A stretch of 64,000 nucleotides of DNA from Defluviitaleaceae bacterium (GTDB lineage Bacteria; Bacillota; Clostridia; Lachnospirales; WRAX01), in contig WRAC01000005.1 of NCBI GenBank assembly GCA_009780415.1, forward strand, positions 16,626 to 80,625, in the 5' to 3' direction. Each line of letters opens with the position of its first letter. The stretch's first letter is position 1. Shown here one piece after another: positions 1-9,052 of this stretch. Under the pieces are notes generated by a model. That model worked only from the letters and a program-made list of their open reading frames with translations. It was not told where the DNA came from and ran no database searches. A program made the position numbers and the translations under genes.

Positions 1-73
1 CATTAGAGCAAAACCCCCGGTAAATTCAATCATCCATATTTTAGCAAACCCGGACATTTAACGCAAGCACTGC

Positions 74-580
74 TTAACTTCTTTTTTGCGGCGGGAACGC
101 TTTAAGGATTGCAATAAGCGCCAGCCTGGCGCAAAGTCCCGTAACAACGCCGGCTGCGGCCCCCGATACAATTAGAATTGGCAAATAATATAATATACCC
201 GCGTTTTCAACAACCAGGGCCGCCGCTAAAAGCTGGCCTATATTGTGGAACACCCCCCCGGCTATGCTTACGCCAATAACCGTCGGGAAGCGCGTTTGCT
301 TCAACCCGATCATTACGGCGCAGGACAAAAACCCGCCCGCCGCGCTGTAGATAATACCCGACACGCCGCTGTACATAGCCCCCGTAAGAAGGACGCGCAC
401 CGCGGTGACGCCGAACGCGCAGCCGCCTCCGAACAAATGCATTGTTATAAGCGTAACGGTATTGGAAAGCCCAAGTTTTACGCCCGGAACCGCCGCGTCC
501 AGAGGTATCAGCCGCTCCAGCCAGGCGAGGCAGACCGCCAAAGCGGTTAAAATGCCTATATACGCCGTTTTTTTAGCCAT
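74..580 (-). CDS. Gx transporter / heptaprenyl diphosphate synthase component I-like membrane protein
   Basis: 168 aa hydrophobic protein; N-terminal AYIGILTALAVCLAWLERLIPL and GVKLGLSNTVTLI motifs typical of the family; adjacent to a NusG domain II protein as in many Clostridia. Confidence 0.75.
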   Translation of the reverse strand: MAKKTAYIGILTALAVCLAWLERLIPLDAAVPGVKLGLSNTVTLITMHLFGGGCAFGVTAVRVLLTGAMYSGVSGIIYSAAGGFLSCAVMIGLKQTRFPTVIGVSIAGGVFHNIGQLLAAALVVENAGILYYLPILIVSGAAAGVVTGLCARLALIAILKAFPPQKRS

Positions 581-583
581 ATG

Positions 584-976
584 CTACCTCGTGACCGCGT
601 CAATATGGGGGTCGCGGTTTTCGCCGGCAACTTCCACAACTACCCTATTCGGCAGGCAGACAATAAACTGCCCGGCCCGCGATATGCTTCCCTGTCTGAC
701 GCAGGAGCCGCCGGGGCAGCCCGCGTATGCCATGCGCACCGTTCCGCCGCGGATTTCCAGTATGTTTACACCGCTGTAAGCGGGAATGATGCTGTATTCC
801 GGGACGTCCTCCGACAGCGGCAGCTCAGCCGCGACGCTTCCGTTCACGCTGATACGGGCGTAGCCCCCTTGGGGGGCATTGCGCCCCGTTATAAAGAATA
901 TCGCCGAAAGGGCAACAGCCGCTCCCAGCGATATCAGCAGTATCAGCACATCATATTTGTTAAAGAGCCTTTTCAT
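584..976 (-). CDS. NusG domain II-containing protein
   Basis: 130 aa, one N-terminal TM helix, CPGGSCVRQGSISRAGQFIVCLPNRVVVEV motif. Confidence 0.8.
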   Translation of the reverse strand: MKRLFNKYDVLILLISLGAAVALSAIFFITGRNAPQGGYARISVNGSVAAELPLSEDVPEYSIIPAYSGVNILEIRGGTVRMAYAGCPGGSCVRQGSISRAGQFIVCLPNRVVVEVAGENRDPHIDAVTR

Positions 977-2421
977 TTTCCTATTATCTTGTTATACAGC
1001 TTGATATACTTACGCGCCGAGCTTTCCCAGGAATAATCGCAGGACATTGCGTTCCTTACCGCGGCGGCCATCATGTCCTTATTTCCGTAAACGTCCAGCG
1101 CGTCGCTGATGGCCCACATAAGGCCGCTGGCAAGGTAGTCCTCAAAGCTGAACCCGTTGCCGGACATTGTTTTCTTGTCGAAATGCTGCACCGTGTCGGC
1201 CAGGCCGCCGGTGCGGCGGACGATGGGAAGCGCGCCGTATCGCATGGCGGTAAGCTGGCCCAGCCCGCATGGCTCAAACAGTGACGGCATGAGGAAGAAA
1301 TCCGACGAAGCGTATATTTTCTGCGCCAACGTGTCGTTGAACCCCAGGTAAATATTGCATTTTTCGGGGTATTTCCAGCGGAAATAATTGAGCATATGCT
1401 CATAACGCCCGTCGCCCTGACCCAGCATGATAAGCTGTACGTCGCGGTTCAGCAGCTCGTCCATAATAATGGATAATATGTCGAAGCCCTTTTGATCCGT
1501 AAGGCGTGAAATTATGCCGAGTACGGGCACATCGGGGCGTTGCGGCATTTGAAGCTCCTTTTGCAGGCCCGCCTTGTTCGTGGCTTTGCCCGCTACGGCG
1601 TTTTGGATGGTATAATTCTCAAAAATATGCCTGTCCGTTTCGGGATTATTCCTGTCATAATCAATGCCGTTTAAAATCCCGTACAGATCGGCGGAGCGTG
1701 ACCGTATGACACCGTCCATGCTGAATCCGTACGACGGCGTCGTTATCTCCTGCGCGTAGGTCTCGCTTACCGTCGAAACCGCTGAGCTGTGCGCGATGCC
1801 CGCTTTTAACAGGCTTATATTATTATAGAACTCAAGCCCTGAAACGGAGAAATAGCCGTCGTTTAGATCCAGGTCGGACAGCACGCCGCGCCCGAAGACC
1901 CCCTGATATTGCAGGTTATGTATGGTAAACAGGCTTTTGGTTTCCTCATAAAAGACATATTTGGACAGCTTGTCACGTAAATAAACCGGAGCCAGCCCCG
2001 TCTGCCAATCATTTGTGTGGATTATATCCGGCTTAAAATCAACAGCCCCGGCCATTTCAACGGCGGCCTTGGAGAAAAACCCGAACCGCTCGTGATCGTC
2101 GCCGTAGCCGTAATACCCGTCCCTGTCAAAGAAATAATCGTTCCCGATAAAATAGGTTATAACCCCGTCCCACTCCAGCTGATAAACCGAAGCGTGCTGT
2201 TTGCGCCAGCCCATGCTTGTTTCAAAGCTTTTTCTGTAAACAAGCCCGTCCAGCAGACGCGCCGGGATTTTTCCGTATTTCGGCGTAACCACGCGGCAGT
2301 CTACGCCTTGCTTGACAAGCTCTTTCGGCAATGCCGCCGCAACCTCGCCCAGCCCGCCGCTTTTGGAAAAGGGTGTTACTTCTGAGGAAATGAATAGTAT
2401 TTTAAGTTTATCTTCTGTCAT
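973..2421 (-). CDS. glgA: Glycogen (starch) synthase
   Basis: KILFISSEVTPFSKSGGLGEVAAALP N-terminal motif and C-terminal FEPCGLGQLTAMRYGALPIVRRTGGLADTV; start placed at MTEDKLK behind an AGGAGA RBS. Confidence 0.93.
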   Translation of the reverse strand: MTEDKLKILFISSEVTPFSKSGGLGEVAAALPKELVKQGVDCRVVTPKYGKIPARLLDGLVYRKSFETSMGWRKQHASVYQLEWDGVITYFIGNDYFFDRDGYYGYGDDHERFGFFSKAAVEMAGAVDFKPDIIHTNDWQTGLAPVYLRDKLSKYVFYEETKSLFTIHNLQYQGVFGRGVLSDLDLNDGYFSVSGLEFYNNISLLKAGIAHSSAVSTVSETYAQEITTPSYGFSMDGVIRSRSADLYGILNGIDYDRNNPETDRHIFENYTIQNAVAGKATNKAGLQKELQMPQRPDVPVLGIISRLTDQKGFDILSIIMDELLNRDVQLIMLGQGDGRYEHMLNYFRWKYPEKCNIYLGFNDTLAQKIYASSDFFLMPSLFEPCGLGQLTAMRYGALPIVRRTGGLADTVQHFDKKTMSGNGFSFEDYLASGLMWAISDALDVYGNKDMMAAAVRNAMSCDYSWESSARKYIKLYNKIIGK

Positions 2422-2444
2422 AGCGTCTCCTGTAAAGTTTGTTT

Positions 2445-2469
2445 GGGCAGACATGAAGTCTGCCCCTAC
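2445..2469. repeat. Dispersed hairpin element GGGCAGAC-atgaa-GTCTGCCC-CTAC
   Basis: Perfect 8-bp inverted repeat with CTAC flank; CTA is the recR stop codon (TAG) on the minus strand. Confidence 0.7.
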
Positions 2470-3065
2470 AGCTCTCTCCGCCCATCCAGCGCCCGCGCCA
2501 GCGTCGCTTCGTCTACATACTCAAGGTCGCCGCCTACGGGTACGCCGTGCGCTATACGCGTGACTTTGATTTCAAGGGGTTTGATCAGGCGGCTTAGGTA
2601 CATTGCCGTCGCTTCCCCTTCGATGGTTGGGTTTGTGGCTATTACAACCTCGTGGAGCTCCTCGCCGCCGAGACGGGTCAGAAGCTCCTTAATTTTAATT
2701 TCAGCCGGGCTGATGCCGTGCAGCGGTGATATGGCCCCGTGCAGGATATGGTAAAGCCCCTTGAACTCGCGGGTTTTCTCATATGCCGCCATCGCCCTGG
2801 GGTCCTCCACCACCATAATCATGCCCCTGTCGCGGGCCTCGTCCTCGCAGATATGGCAGGGGTCGGCATCCGCCAGATTTTGGCATACCTGACAGTATTT
2901 AACCGTTTTCCTGGCCTCCGTTATGGTGTTTGCCAAATCAAAGGCCTTTTCCCGGGGCAGGTTCAGGATATGGAACGCGATACGCTGCGCCGATTTCGGC
3001 CCTATGCCCGGAAGCCGGGACAGCTCCTCAATCAGGCGGGCGACAACTTCGCCGTAATAATTCAT
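2466..3065 (-). CDS. recR: Recombination mediator RecR
   Basis: [20 protein letters not shown], Cys zinc finger [16 protein letters not shown], Toprim domain; next to ybaB and dnaX. Confidence 0.96.
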   Translation of the reverse strand: MNYYGEVVARLIEELSRLPGIGPKSAQRIAFHILNLPREKAFDLANTITEARKTVKYCQVCQNLADADPCHICEDEARDRGMIMVVEDPRAMAAYEKTREFKGLYHILHGAISPLHGISPAEIKIKELLTRLGGEELHEVVIATNPTIEGEATAMYLSRLIKPLEIKVTRIAHGVPVGGDLEYVDEATLARALDGRREL

Positions 3066-3068
3066 ATT

Positions 3069-3413
3069 TTAAAACGGCAGGTTAAGGCCGCCGGTTATCT
3101 TGCCCATTTCGTTTTGCGACAGCTCATCGGCGGCGCGGATGGCCTCGTTTACAGCCGTAAGCACCAGATCCTGGAGCATTTCGATATCGTCCGGGTCAAC
3201 GACGTCCGGGCTTATGACAATCTCCTGCAGCTCTTTCTTGCCGCTGATAACGATCTTAACCGCGCCGCCGCCGCTTGTGACCTCAAGGGTGCGCTGTTCA
3301 AGGGCTTCCTGCGCGGCCTCCATCTGCTGCTGCATTTTTTGCGCCTGCTTCATTAACTGGTTCATATTGCCCATGCCGCCGGGCATACCGCCAAAAGGTT
3401 TCTTGTTCGCCAT
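3069..3413 (-). CDS. YbaB/EbfC family nucleoid-associated protein
   Basis: 114 aa, [22 protein letters not shown]; canonical dnaX-ybaB-recR order. Confidence 0.95.
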   Translation of the reverse strand: MANKKPFGGMPGGMGNMNQLMKQAQKMQQQMEAAQEALEQRTLEVTSGGGAVKIVISGKKELQEIVISPDVVDPDDIEMLQDLVLTAVNEAIRAADELSQNEMGKITGGLNLPF

Positions 3414-3438
3414 TATTAATCCTCCACTATCTGTATTG

Positions 3439-4863
3439 TCAATTTTTACGTATTATAAACTCCACTTCGGCGTTAAAGCCGTATTTTTCCTTTATCCTTG
3501 CCTTTAAGCTTTCCCTCTTGGTTTTAAGTATATCGTAAATGCCGGGGTTTTGGCAAATAACATGGATCATACCGTTTCCGGCGTACTCCGCCGATGTGGA
3601 GAGCAGTAAGCTCCGCTCCGCCGCGCCGAACCCCGCTATAATGCCGCCCCATTCGTCCCGGATGCGGGAAAGGGGGTTATCCGGCGGTTCTGTTTCTTGC
3701 GGTTTGTTTTCTTGCTTTTTCTCTTGCTTTATTTCTTGCTTTTCTATTATTTTAAGCTCTTCCTTTTTCTCTGTTTTCTCAGCCGTTAAGCCAATGCACT
3801 CCGCTTCCAGCAGAATCCTCGGATTCCCGGCGTAACGCATTTTCGGCACAAGTTCACTGAAAACACTTATAAAACGCGTCAATACCCCCGCCGTAATCCC
3901 GGCGGCGGCTTCTCGCAGACGGTTTACCTTTTCAACGGATAAATCGAGTATATGCGCCGCGCTGTCCCCGGCGGCAAGGGCGATAAGCGTATCGCGCAAA
4001 TGGCTGAGGAATTCCGCCGTAACCTGATGCACATCCTTGCCGTTTTTTACCAGATTACTGATAATCTCCAGGCAGGATGCCGTATTTCCCGCGGATATAC
4101 CGGAAAGCAGCCGGGAAAGGGCTTCCGTGCCGACTGAACCCGTAACTTCCATAATTTTCTCAAGGGTTATGCGCTCGTTCATATAAAAAGCCGCGCACTG
4201 GTCTAAAACCGAAAGGATATCGCGCATGGAGCCGTCCGCTATACGCGCGGCGTACCTTACGGCGTCGCCGTCGCAGACGATGCCCTCCGCCTCAAGATAT
4301 CCCTCAACGGTCACAGCCATTGTTTCAAGGGACAGGCGCTTAAAATCAAACCGCTGACAGCGCGAATGGATGGTGGGCGGGATTTTTTGCGGGTCTGTGG
4401 TGGCAAGGATGAAAATAACGCCCTCTGGCGGCTCCTCAAGGGTTTTTAACAGCGCGTTGAATGCGCTTGTGGAGAGCATATGCGCCTCGTCAATAATATA
4501 AACCTTGTAACGCCCCTCGGCGGGCGGGTACTTCACTTCCTCGCGTATGTCGCGTATGTTGTCCACGCCGTTGTTTGATGCCGCGTCTATTTCGATAACG
4601 TTAAACCCGGTACCCCTGGAGATTGCTTCGCATGGGGCGCATGTTCCGCAGGGTTCGCCGTTTTTCTTTGCGCCACAATTTATCGCCTTGGCAAAAACAA
4701 GGGCGGTTGTGGTCTTGCCCGTGCCTCTGGTGCCGCAGAACAGATACGCGTGGGAAACCTTGCCCATCGTTACCTGGTTGCGCAAAGTCCGTACTATATG
4801 CTCCTGGCCCACTATGTCGGCGAAAAGCCGGGGCCTTAATCTCCTGTACAGCGCGGAATACAA
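3439..4863 (-). CDS. dnaX: DNA polymerase III subunit gamma/tau
   Basis: [23 protein letters not shown], Walker [10 protein letters not shown], zinc motif, C-terminal charged linker. Confidence 0.96.
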   Translation of the reverse strand: MYSALYRRLRPRLFADIVGQEHIVRTLRNQVTMGKVSHAYLFCGTRGTGKTTTALVFAKAINCGAKKNGEPCGTCAPCEAISRGTGFNVIEIDAASNNGVDNIRDIREEVKYPPAEGRYKVYIIDEAHMLSTSAFNALLKTLEEPPEGVIFILATTDPQKIPPTIHSRCQRFDFKRLSLETMAVTVEGYLEAEGIVCDGDAVRYAARIADGSMRDILSVLDQCAAFYMNERITLEKIMEVTGSVGTEALSRLLSGISAGNTASCLEIISNLVKNGKDVHQVTAEFLSHLRDTLIALAAGDSAAHILDLSVEKVNRLREAAAGITAGVLTRFISVFSELVPKMRYAGNPRILLEAECIGLTAEKTEKKEELKIIEKQEIKQEKKQENKPQETEPPDNPLSRIRDEWGGIIAGFGAAERSLLLSTSAEYAGNGMIHVICQNPGIYDILKTKRESLKARIKEKYGFNAEVEFIIRKN

Positions 4864-4949
4864 ACGGCTTCATTCCCTATGGTTTAATCGGACAAAACTT
4901 CCAATTGCTATTATACTAAATTTTTTGAAAAAATGCCATAAAAATTTAA

Positions 4950-4978
4950 TTGTATTTTTTAAATTGCTGATATATAAT
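4950..4978 (+). promoter_or_regulatory. Sigma-A type promoter for the DUF2807 lipoprotein
   Basis: TTGTAT-N17-TATAAT read directly in the dnaX/DUF2807 divergent intergenic region. Confidence 0.5.
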
Positions 4979-5048
4979 TAGTTTCAAACATATTCCCGCC
5001 GCGCGCGTATATTACGAGTACAATTTATTAACCGGAGGGGTTAGGTTT

Positions 5049-5807
5049 ATGATGAAAAGAATTTTTGCGTTAGTTATGGCGTTTGCTTGTTCCGCATTTG
5101 CTTTGAGCGGTTGCTTCACGCTTGGGGATGTGACGGTCGGATACACCGGAACCGCGCTGAGAGGGAACGGGAATTCAGTTACTGTTGTAAACGTTATTTA
5201 CGAACCGATACGCAGAATTGAAGCAGCCAATGTATCCGTTACATTAAATATTTCCGCCGAAAGCAGCACTTCGGTAATCCACACGGCTGACAGCAACCTG
5301 GACGAACATTTATCCGTAAGTCTGAAAGACGGCGTGCTGACGATAGACTCCAATAACCGCCGGTATCTGGGAATGGACAACAGTATAATCTTTACCATAG
5401 GTACGGATGTTCTTGAGGGGCTGAAAATATCCGGGGATGCCGTAATCAACGGGGACGGGACGTTTACCGCCGATACGTTTAGCTTAAACATAAGCGGCGT
5501 TGCGAACGGGCAGCTTGACCTTGACGCCAGCACGGTTGAGATGACCGTTAGCGGCGCGGGCGCGTTCACGCTTACGGGCGGAACGGATAAACTGGATATA
5601 AGGAGCAGCGGCGCGTCCAGCATTAATACGCGCGGCCTGCTTGCAAGGGATGCGAAGGTGAACCTCAGCGGAGCGGGCTCCGTCAGCGTTTACGCTTCGG
5701 AAAACTTGGATATGGGCATTACCGGGGTAGGTTCTATAACTTACTTTGGCAGCCCGGATGTGTCGCAAAGGATAACAGGGATAGGTTCCATAAGAAAAGG
5801 TGACTAA
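5049..5807 (+). CDS. DUF2807 (head GIN domain) putative lipoprotein
   Basis: Signal peptide with lipobox FALSGC; beta-helix repeats SGVANGQLDL/SGAGAFTL/SGAGSVSV/TGVGSITY. Confidence 0.8.
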   Translation: MMKRIFALVMAFACSAFALSGCFTLGDVTVGYTGTALRGNGNSVTVVNVIYEPIRRIEAANVSVTLNISAESSTSVIHTADSNLDEHLSVSLKDGVLTIDSNNRRYLGMDNSIIFTIGTDVLEGLKISGDAVINGDGTFTADTFSLNISGVANGQLDLDASTVEMTVSGAGAFTLTGGTDKLDIRSSGASSINTRGLLARDAKVNLSGAGSVSVYASENLDMGITGVGSITYFGSPDVSQRITGIGSIRKGD

Positions 5808-5832
5808 AGCTTGTATAGGATAGTGATGCTCC

Positions 5833-6867
5833 GTGTTCGGATGTGATATAGGCATTGATCTGGGCACGGCGAGCGTTCTGGTCTATGTGCGCGGGCGGGG
5901 GATAGTGCTGCAGGAGCCTTCGGTGGTCGCGGTCATCAACTCAACCGGCGAAGTGCTTGAGGTAGGGGCGGCGGCCCAGCGGATGCTGGGCAGGACGCCG
6001 GGAAGCATATCCGCCATACGCCCGTTAAAGGAAGGCGTAATATCAAATTTCGATATAACGGAAAAATTGCTGCAATATTTCATCCGCAAGGTTGTAGGCA
6101 AGGGCATATTCTCACGCAAGCCGCGCATAGCCATCTGCGTGCCATGCAGGGTGACTGAGGTTGAGCGCAGGGCGGTTGAGGACGCCGCAAGGGAAGCGGG
6201 CGCCAGGCAGGTTTACGTCATAGAGGAACCCATAGCCGCCGCAATCGGCGCGGGTATAGACATAACCGCCGCGCGGGGCAGTATGGTTGTGGATGTGGGC
6301 GGCGGCACAACGGATGCCGCGGTTATCGCCCTTGGCGGTTTTGTGACGTCGGTCAGCATAAAAACGGGCGGCGACCACATGGACGACGCTATCATAAATT
6401 ATGTGCGCAAAAAGTATAACCTCCTTATAGGGGAGCGCACGGCTGAATCGGTAAAAATAAGCATAGGCACGGCTTATCCCGCGCTTATAAAGGAATCTAT
6501 AGAGATACGCGGCAGGAGCCTTAGCTCCGGGCTGCCGGAAAACCGTATTATTACGTCGGACGAGATTGCCGGGGCGTTGTCCGAGCCCATATCGGCGATA
6601 ATGAGGGCTGTGCGCAATGTGCTGGAAACGACGCCGCCGGAGCTTGTGGCGGATATAGCCGACAGGGGTATCGTCCTGACCGGCGGCGGGTGCCTGCTGC
6701 ACGGGCTTGATGTGCTGATGGCCGAGCAAATGGGCATTGACGTGGTTGTGGCGGACGATGCCGTAACCTGCGTGGCTTCGGGCACGGGCAAGTATGTGGA
6801 GCATATAGCGAGATATAACGCAAATGATTTCCTTGCCGGCAAAACGGGAAGGGAACTGGAGTTTTAA
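5833..6867 (+). CDS. mbl: MreB/Mbl family rod-shape determining protein
   Basis: CDIGIDLGTASVLVYVRGRGIVLQEPSVVA, DVGGGTTDAAVIALGG; GTG start; followed by two rod genes as in the mbl-flhO-flhP arrangement. Confidence 0.88.
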   Translation: MFGCDIGIDLGTASVLVYVRGRGIVLQEPSVVAVINSTGEVLEVGAAAQRMLGRTPGSISAIRPLKEGVISNFDITEKLLQYFIRKVVGKGIFSRKPRIAICVPCRVTEVERRAVEDAAREAGARQVYVIEEPIAAAIGAGIDITAARGSMVVDVGGGTTDAAVIALGGFVTSVSIKTGGDHMDDAIINYVRKKYNLLIGERTAESVKISIGTAYPALIKESIEIRGRSLSSGLPENRIITSDEIAGALSEPISAIMRAVRNVLETTPPELVADIADRGIVLTGGGCLLHGLDVLMAEQMGIDVVVADDAVTCVASGTGKYVEHIARYNANDFLAGKTGRELEF

Positions 6868-6888
6868 GGTTGAAAAGGAGGCCGAAAC

Positions 6889-7683
6889 ATGCTAAGAGGC
6901 TTATATATATCAGGTATCGGAATGCAGGCGCAAATGAACAGGATGGACGTTTTATCCAACAACCTTGCCAATGCGGATACCACGGCATTTAAAAGGGACG
7001 CGACGGCCTCGCGCGCTTTTACGGATGAGCTGATGCAGCGCATCCACGGCGAACAGTCCAATCCCGTCGGTATGCAAAGGCACGGGCGTCATATCGGGCA
7101 GTTCAGCAGCGGCGTTTTTGTTGATGAGGTATATACGGACTTTACGCAGGGAAGGCTGCGGAACGTGCATGACCCCTACACCGCGGCGATTGAGGGCCCC
7201 GGTTTCTTCGCGGTCAGCGTGGCGCTTCCCACCGGTGAGGTTGCGACGCGTTATACAAGGGACGGCAATTTTACGCTGAACCCCAACGGTATGCTTGTGA
7301 CCAAGGACGGCGGCATGGTGCTTGACCAGAACGATATGCCCGTCTACATATCAATCGCGGACGGAGATACGGCAATCGGCCTGAGGGGTGAGGTTTTATC
7401 CGGCGGCAACTATATCACCACCCTCCAGCTTGTGGATTTTGAGGATTACACGACCCTGCGCAAGGTTGGCAATAATTACTACGATATCACGGAGCAGACG
7501 CAGCAGGTTGTTTTCACAGGTGCCGTCATTCACATGCATGTTGAGGATTCCAACATAAACGCCGTGCGTGAGATGATTGAGATCATTAACGTATCGCGGA
7601 TTTATGAGGCTAACGCCCGTTTTGTGCAGGTAATGGACACGACGCTGGGCAAGGCCGTGAATGATATAGCGCGGAAGGGATAA
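6889..7683 (+). CDS. Flagellar hook-basal body protein, FlgF/FlhO-like
   Basis: MLRGLYISGIGMQAQMNRMDVLSNNLANADTTAFKRD and C-terminal MIEIINVSRIYEANARFVQVMD. Confidence 0.88.
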   Translation: MLRGLYISGIGMQAQMNRMDVLSNNLANADTTAFKRDATASRAFTDELMQRIHGEQSNPVGMQRHGRHIGQFSSGVFVDEVYTDFTQGRLRNVHDPYTAAIEGPGFFAVSVALPTGEVATRYTRDGNFTLNPNGMLVTKDGGMVLDQNDMPVYISIADGDTAIGLRGEVLSGGNYITTLQLVDFEDYTTLRKVGNNYYDITEQTQQVVFTGAVIHMHVEDSNINAVREMIEIINVSRIYEANARFVQVMDTTLGKAVNDIARKG

Positions 7684-7768
7684 TGAAAAAATTCCTTGTT
7701 GAAAAAATTTTGCAATTGTGTTAGTATATTATGAACGGCAATAGGATGCAGGACAGGGGGCATATATT

Positions 7769-8590
7769 ATGATGCGTTCGTTATGGACAGGGGCTTCGGG
7801 CATGATAGCCCAGCAAACCAACGTCGATGTTATCGCGAATAACCTCGCGAACGTAAACACCACGGGATATAAGAAAGAAAGGCTTGAATTCAAGTCGCTG
7901 CTATACCAGACCCTCGCCCAGGCGGATCTGGACCCCGCGAACGGAATGGGTTCGCGCCCCGTAAACCTTCAGGTGGGTTTGGGCGTACGCCCCGTCGCCA
8001 CTGCGAGGATGTTTGACCGCGGGAACCTTGAGGTAACGGAAAACAACCTGGACTTTGCCATTGAGGGTTTCGGATTTTTCGCCGTAGAAACGCCGAACGG
8101 AGTCGCGTACACGCGCGACGGCTGTTTTAAGCTTGCGACGACCGTCCAGGGCTCATACCTCGTTACTTCCGACGGTTATATGGTGCTTTCCACAGACGGA
8201 GGCCCCATCATCCTTCCGCCCGAAGTCACCATGCACGATGTAGAAGTGGATTACAGAGGCAGGTTCTTATTCATGGGTGAAGAAGGGGAGCAGATAGAAC
8301 TGGGTTTCCAATTGGAGATTGTGCAGTTTTCCAACACCCAGGGGCTTGAAGCCGTCGGCTCAAACCTTTTCCGCGAAACCGTGGCCTCCGGTCTGCCTTT
8401 ATCGGAACCCGGCGGCGATGTGCCCAGCCTGAGCAAAGTAATACAAGGCGTGCGCGAAATGCCAAACGTGCAGATAGCGGAAGAGATGGTGCGCCTGATA
8501 ATCGCGCAGCGCGCTTACGAAATTAATTCCAAGGTCATAAGCACCTCGGACGATATGCTGCAAACGGCGAACGGCCTGAAGAGACCGTAG
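7769..8590 (+). CDS. flgG: Flagellar basal-body rod protein FlgG/FlhP-like
   Basis: MRSLWTGASGMIAQQTNVDVIANNLANVNTTGYKKER and C-terminal EEMVRLIIAQRAYEINSKVISTSDDML. Confidence 0.92.
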   Translation: MMRSLWTGASGMIAQQTNVDVIANNLANVNTTGYKKERLEFKSLLYQTLAQADLDPANGMGSRPVNLQVGLGVRPVATARMFDRGNLEVTENNLDFAIEGFGFFAVETPNGVAYTRDGCFKLATTVQGSYLVTSDGYMVLSTDGGPIILPPEVTMHDVEVDYRGRFLFMGEEGEQIELGFQLEIVQFSNTQGLEAVGSNLFRETVASGLPLSEPGGDVPSLSKVIQGVREMPNVQIAEEMVRLIIAQRAYEINSKVISTSDDMLQTANGLKRP

Positions 8591-8632
8591 TTAACAATTA
8601 ATATTTAGCAATTAATATAAGGAGGCGCGGCT

Positions 8633-9052
8633 ATGAGTATATCTATTGGGAACATACCGGCTTATGTGCCTCCGTCCAGCGCATATGTTGCGGAGGCGGC
8701 GACGCATCTGCAATCGGAAATGGCAAAGACGGATAACCTTGTAAATGATATCCGCAACGCCCAGAGCGGGGAGTGCCCCGTCGCGCTTATGGATGCGTGC
8801 AAGGCGTTCGAGTCGTATTTCCTGCAGATTATGTTCAAGGAGATGCGGAATACCATTCCAGAGGCGAAGGACGGCTTTTTTGTCAAATCCAACGCGGAGA
8901 AGATATTTGAGGGAATGCTGGACGAACAGATGTCGATAATGGCGGCAAATAACGGCGGCATCGGCCTTGCCGCGTTTATGTTCCGGCAAATGCAGCGCGA
9001 GGGCCTCACATACGAAAACGCCGGGAGCCTCGGACAAGGGCAGCCGGAATGA
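8633..9052 (+). CDS. Rod-binding protein (FlgJ N-terminal domain-like)
   Basis: CKAFESYFLQIMFKEMRNTIPE and FEGMLDEQMSIMAANNGGIGLAAFMFRQM. Confidence 0.85.
   Translation: MSISIGNIPAYVPPSSAYVAEAATHLQSEMAKTDNLVNDIRNAQSGECPVALMDACKAFESYFLQIMFKEMRNTIPEAKDGFFVKSNAEKIFEGMLDEQMSIMAANNGGIGLAAFMFRQMQREGLTYENAGSLGQGQPE

Noticed and set aside
1-57. Minus-strand start MSGFAKIWMIEFTGGFALM... running off the left edge
   Set aside because: Only 19 codons visible, no RBS; cannot be supported.
245-550. Large opposite-strand ORFs throughout the track (for example 245-550 +, 54721-55773 -, 57561-58520 -)
   Set aside because: They shadow well-supported genes on the other strand, have low-complexity Arg/Pro/His-rich translations and no recognisable domains.
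3690-3790. A-rich stretch in dnaX (minus strand) considered for programmed -1 frameshifting to gamma
   Set aside because: Longest run is about five A; no A AAA AAG heptamer with downstream hairpin. It encodes a Lys/Glu/Gln-rich linker.
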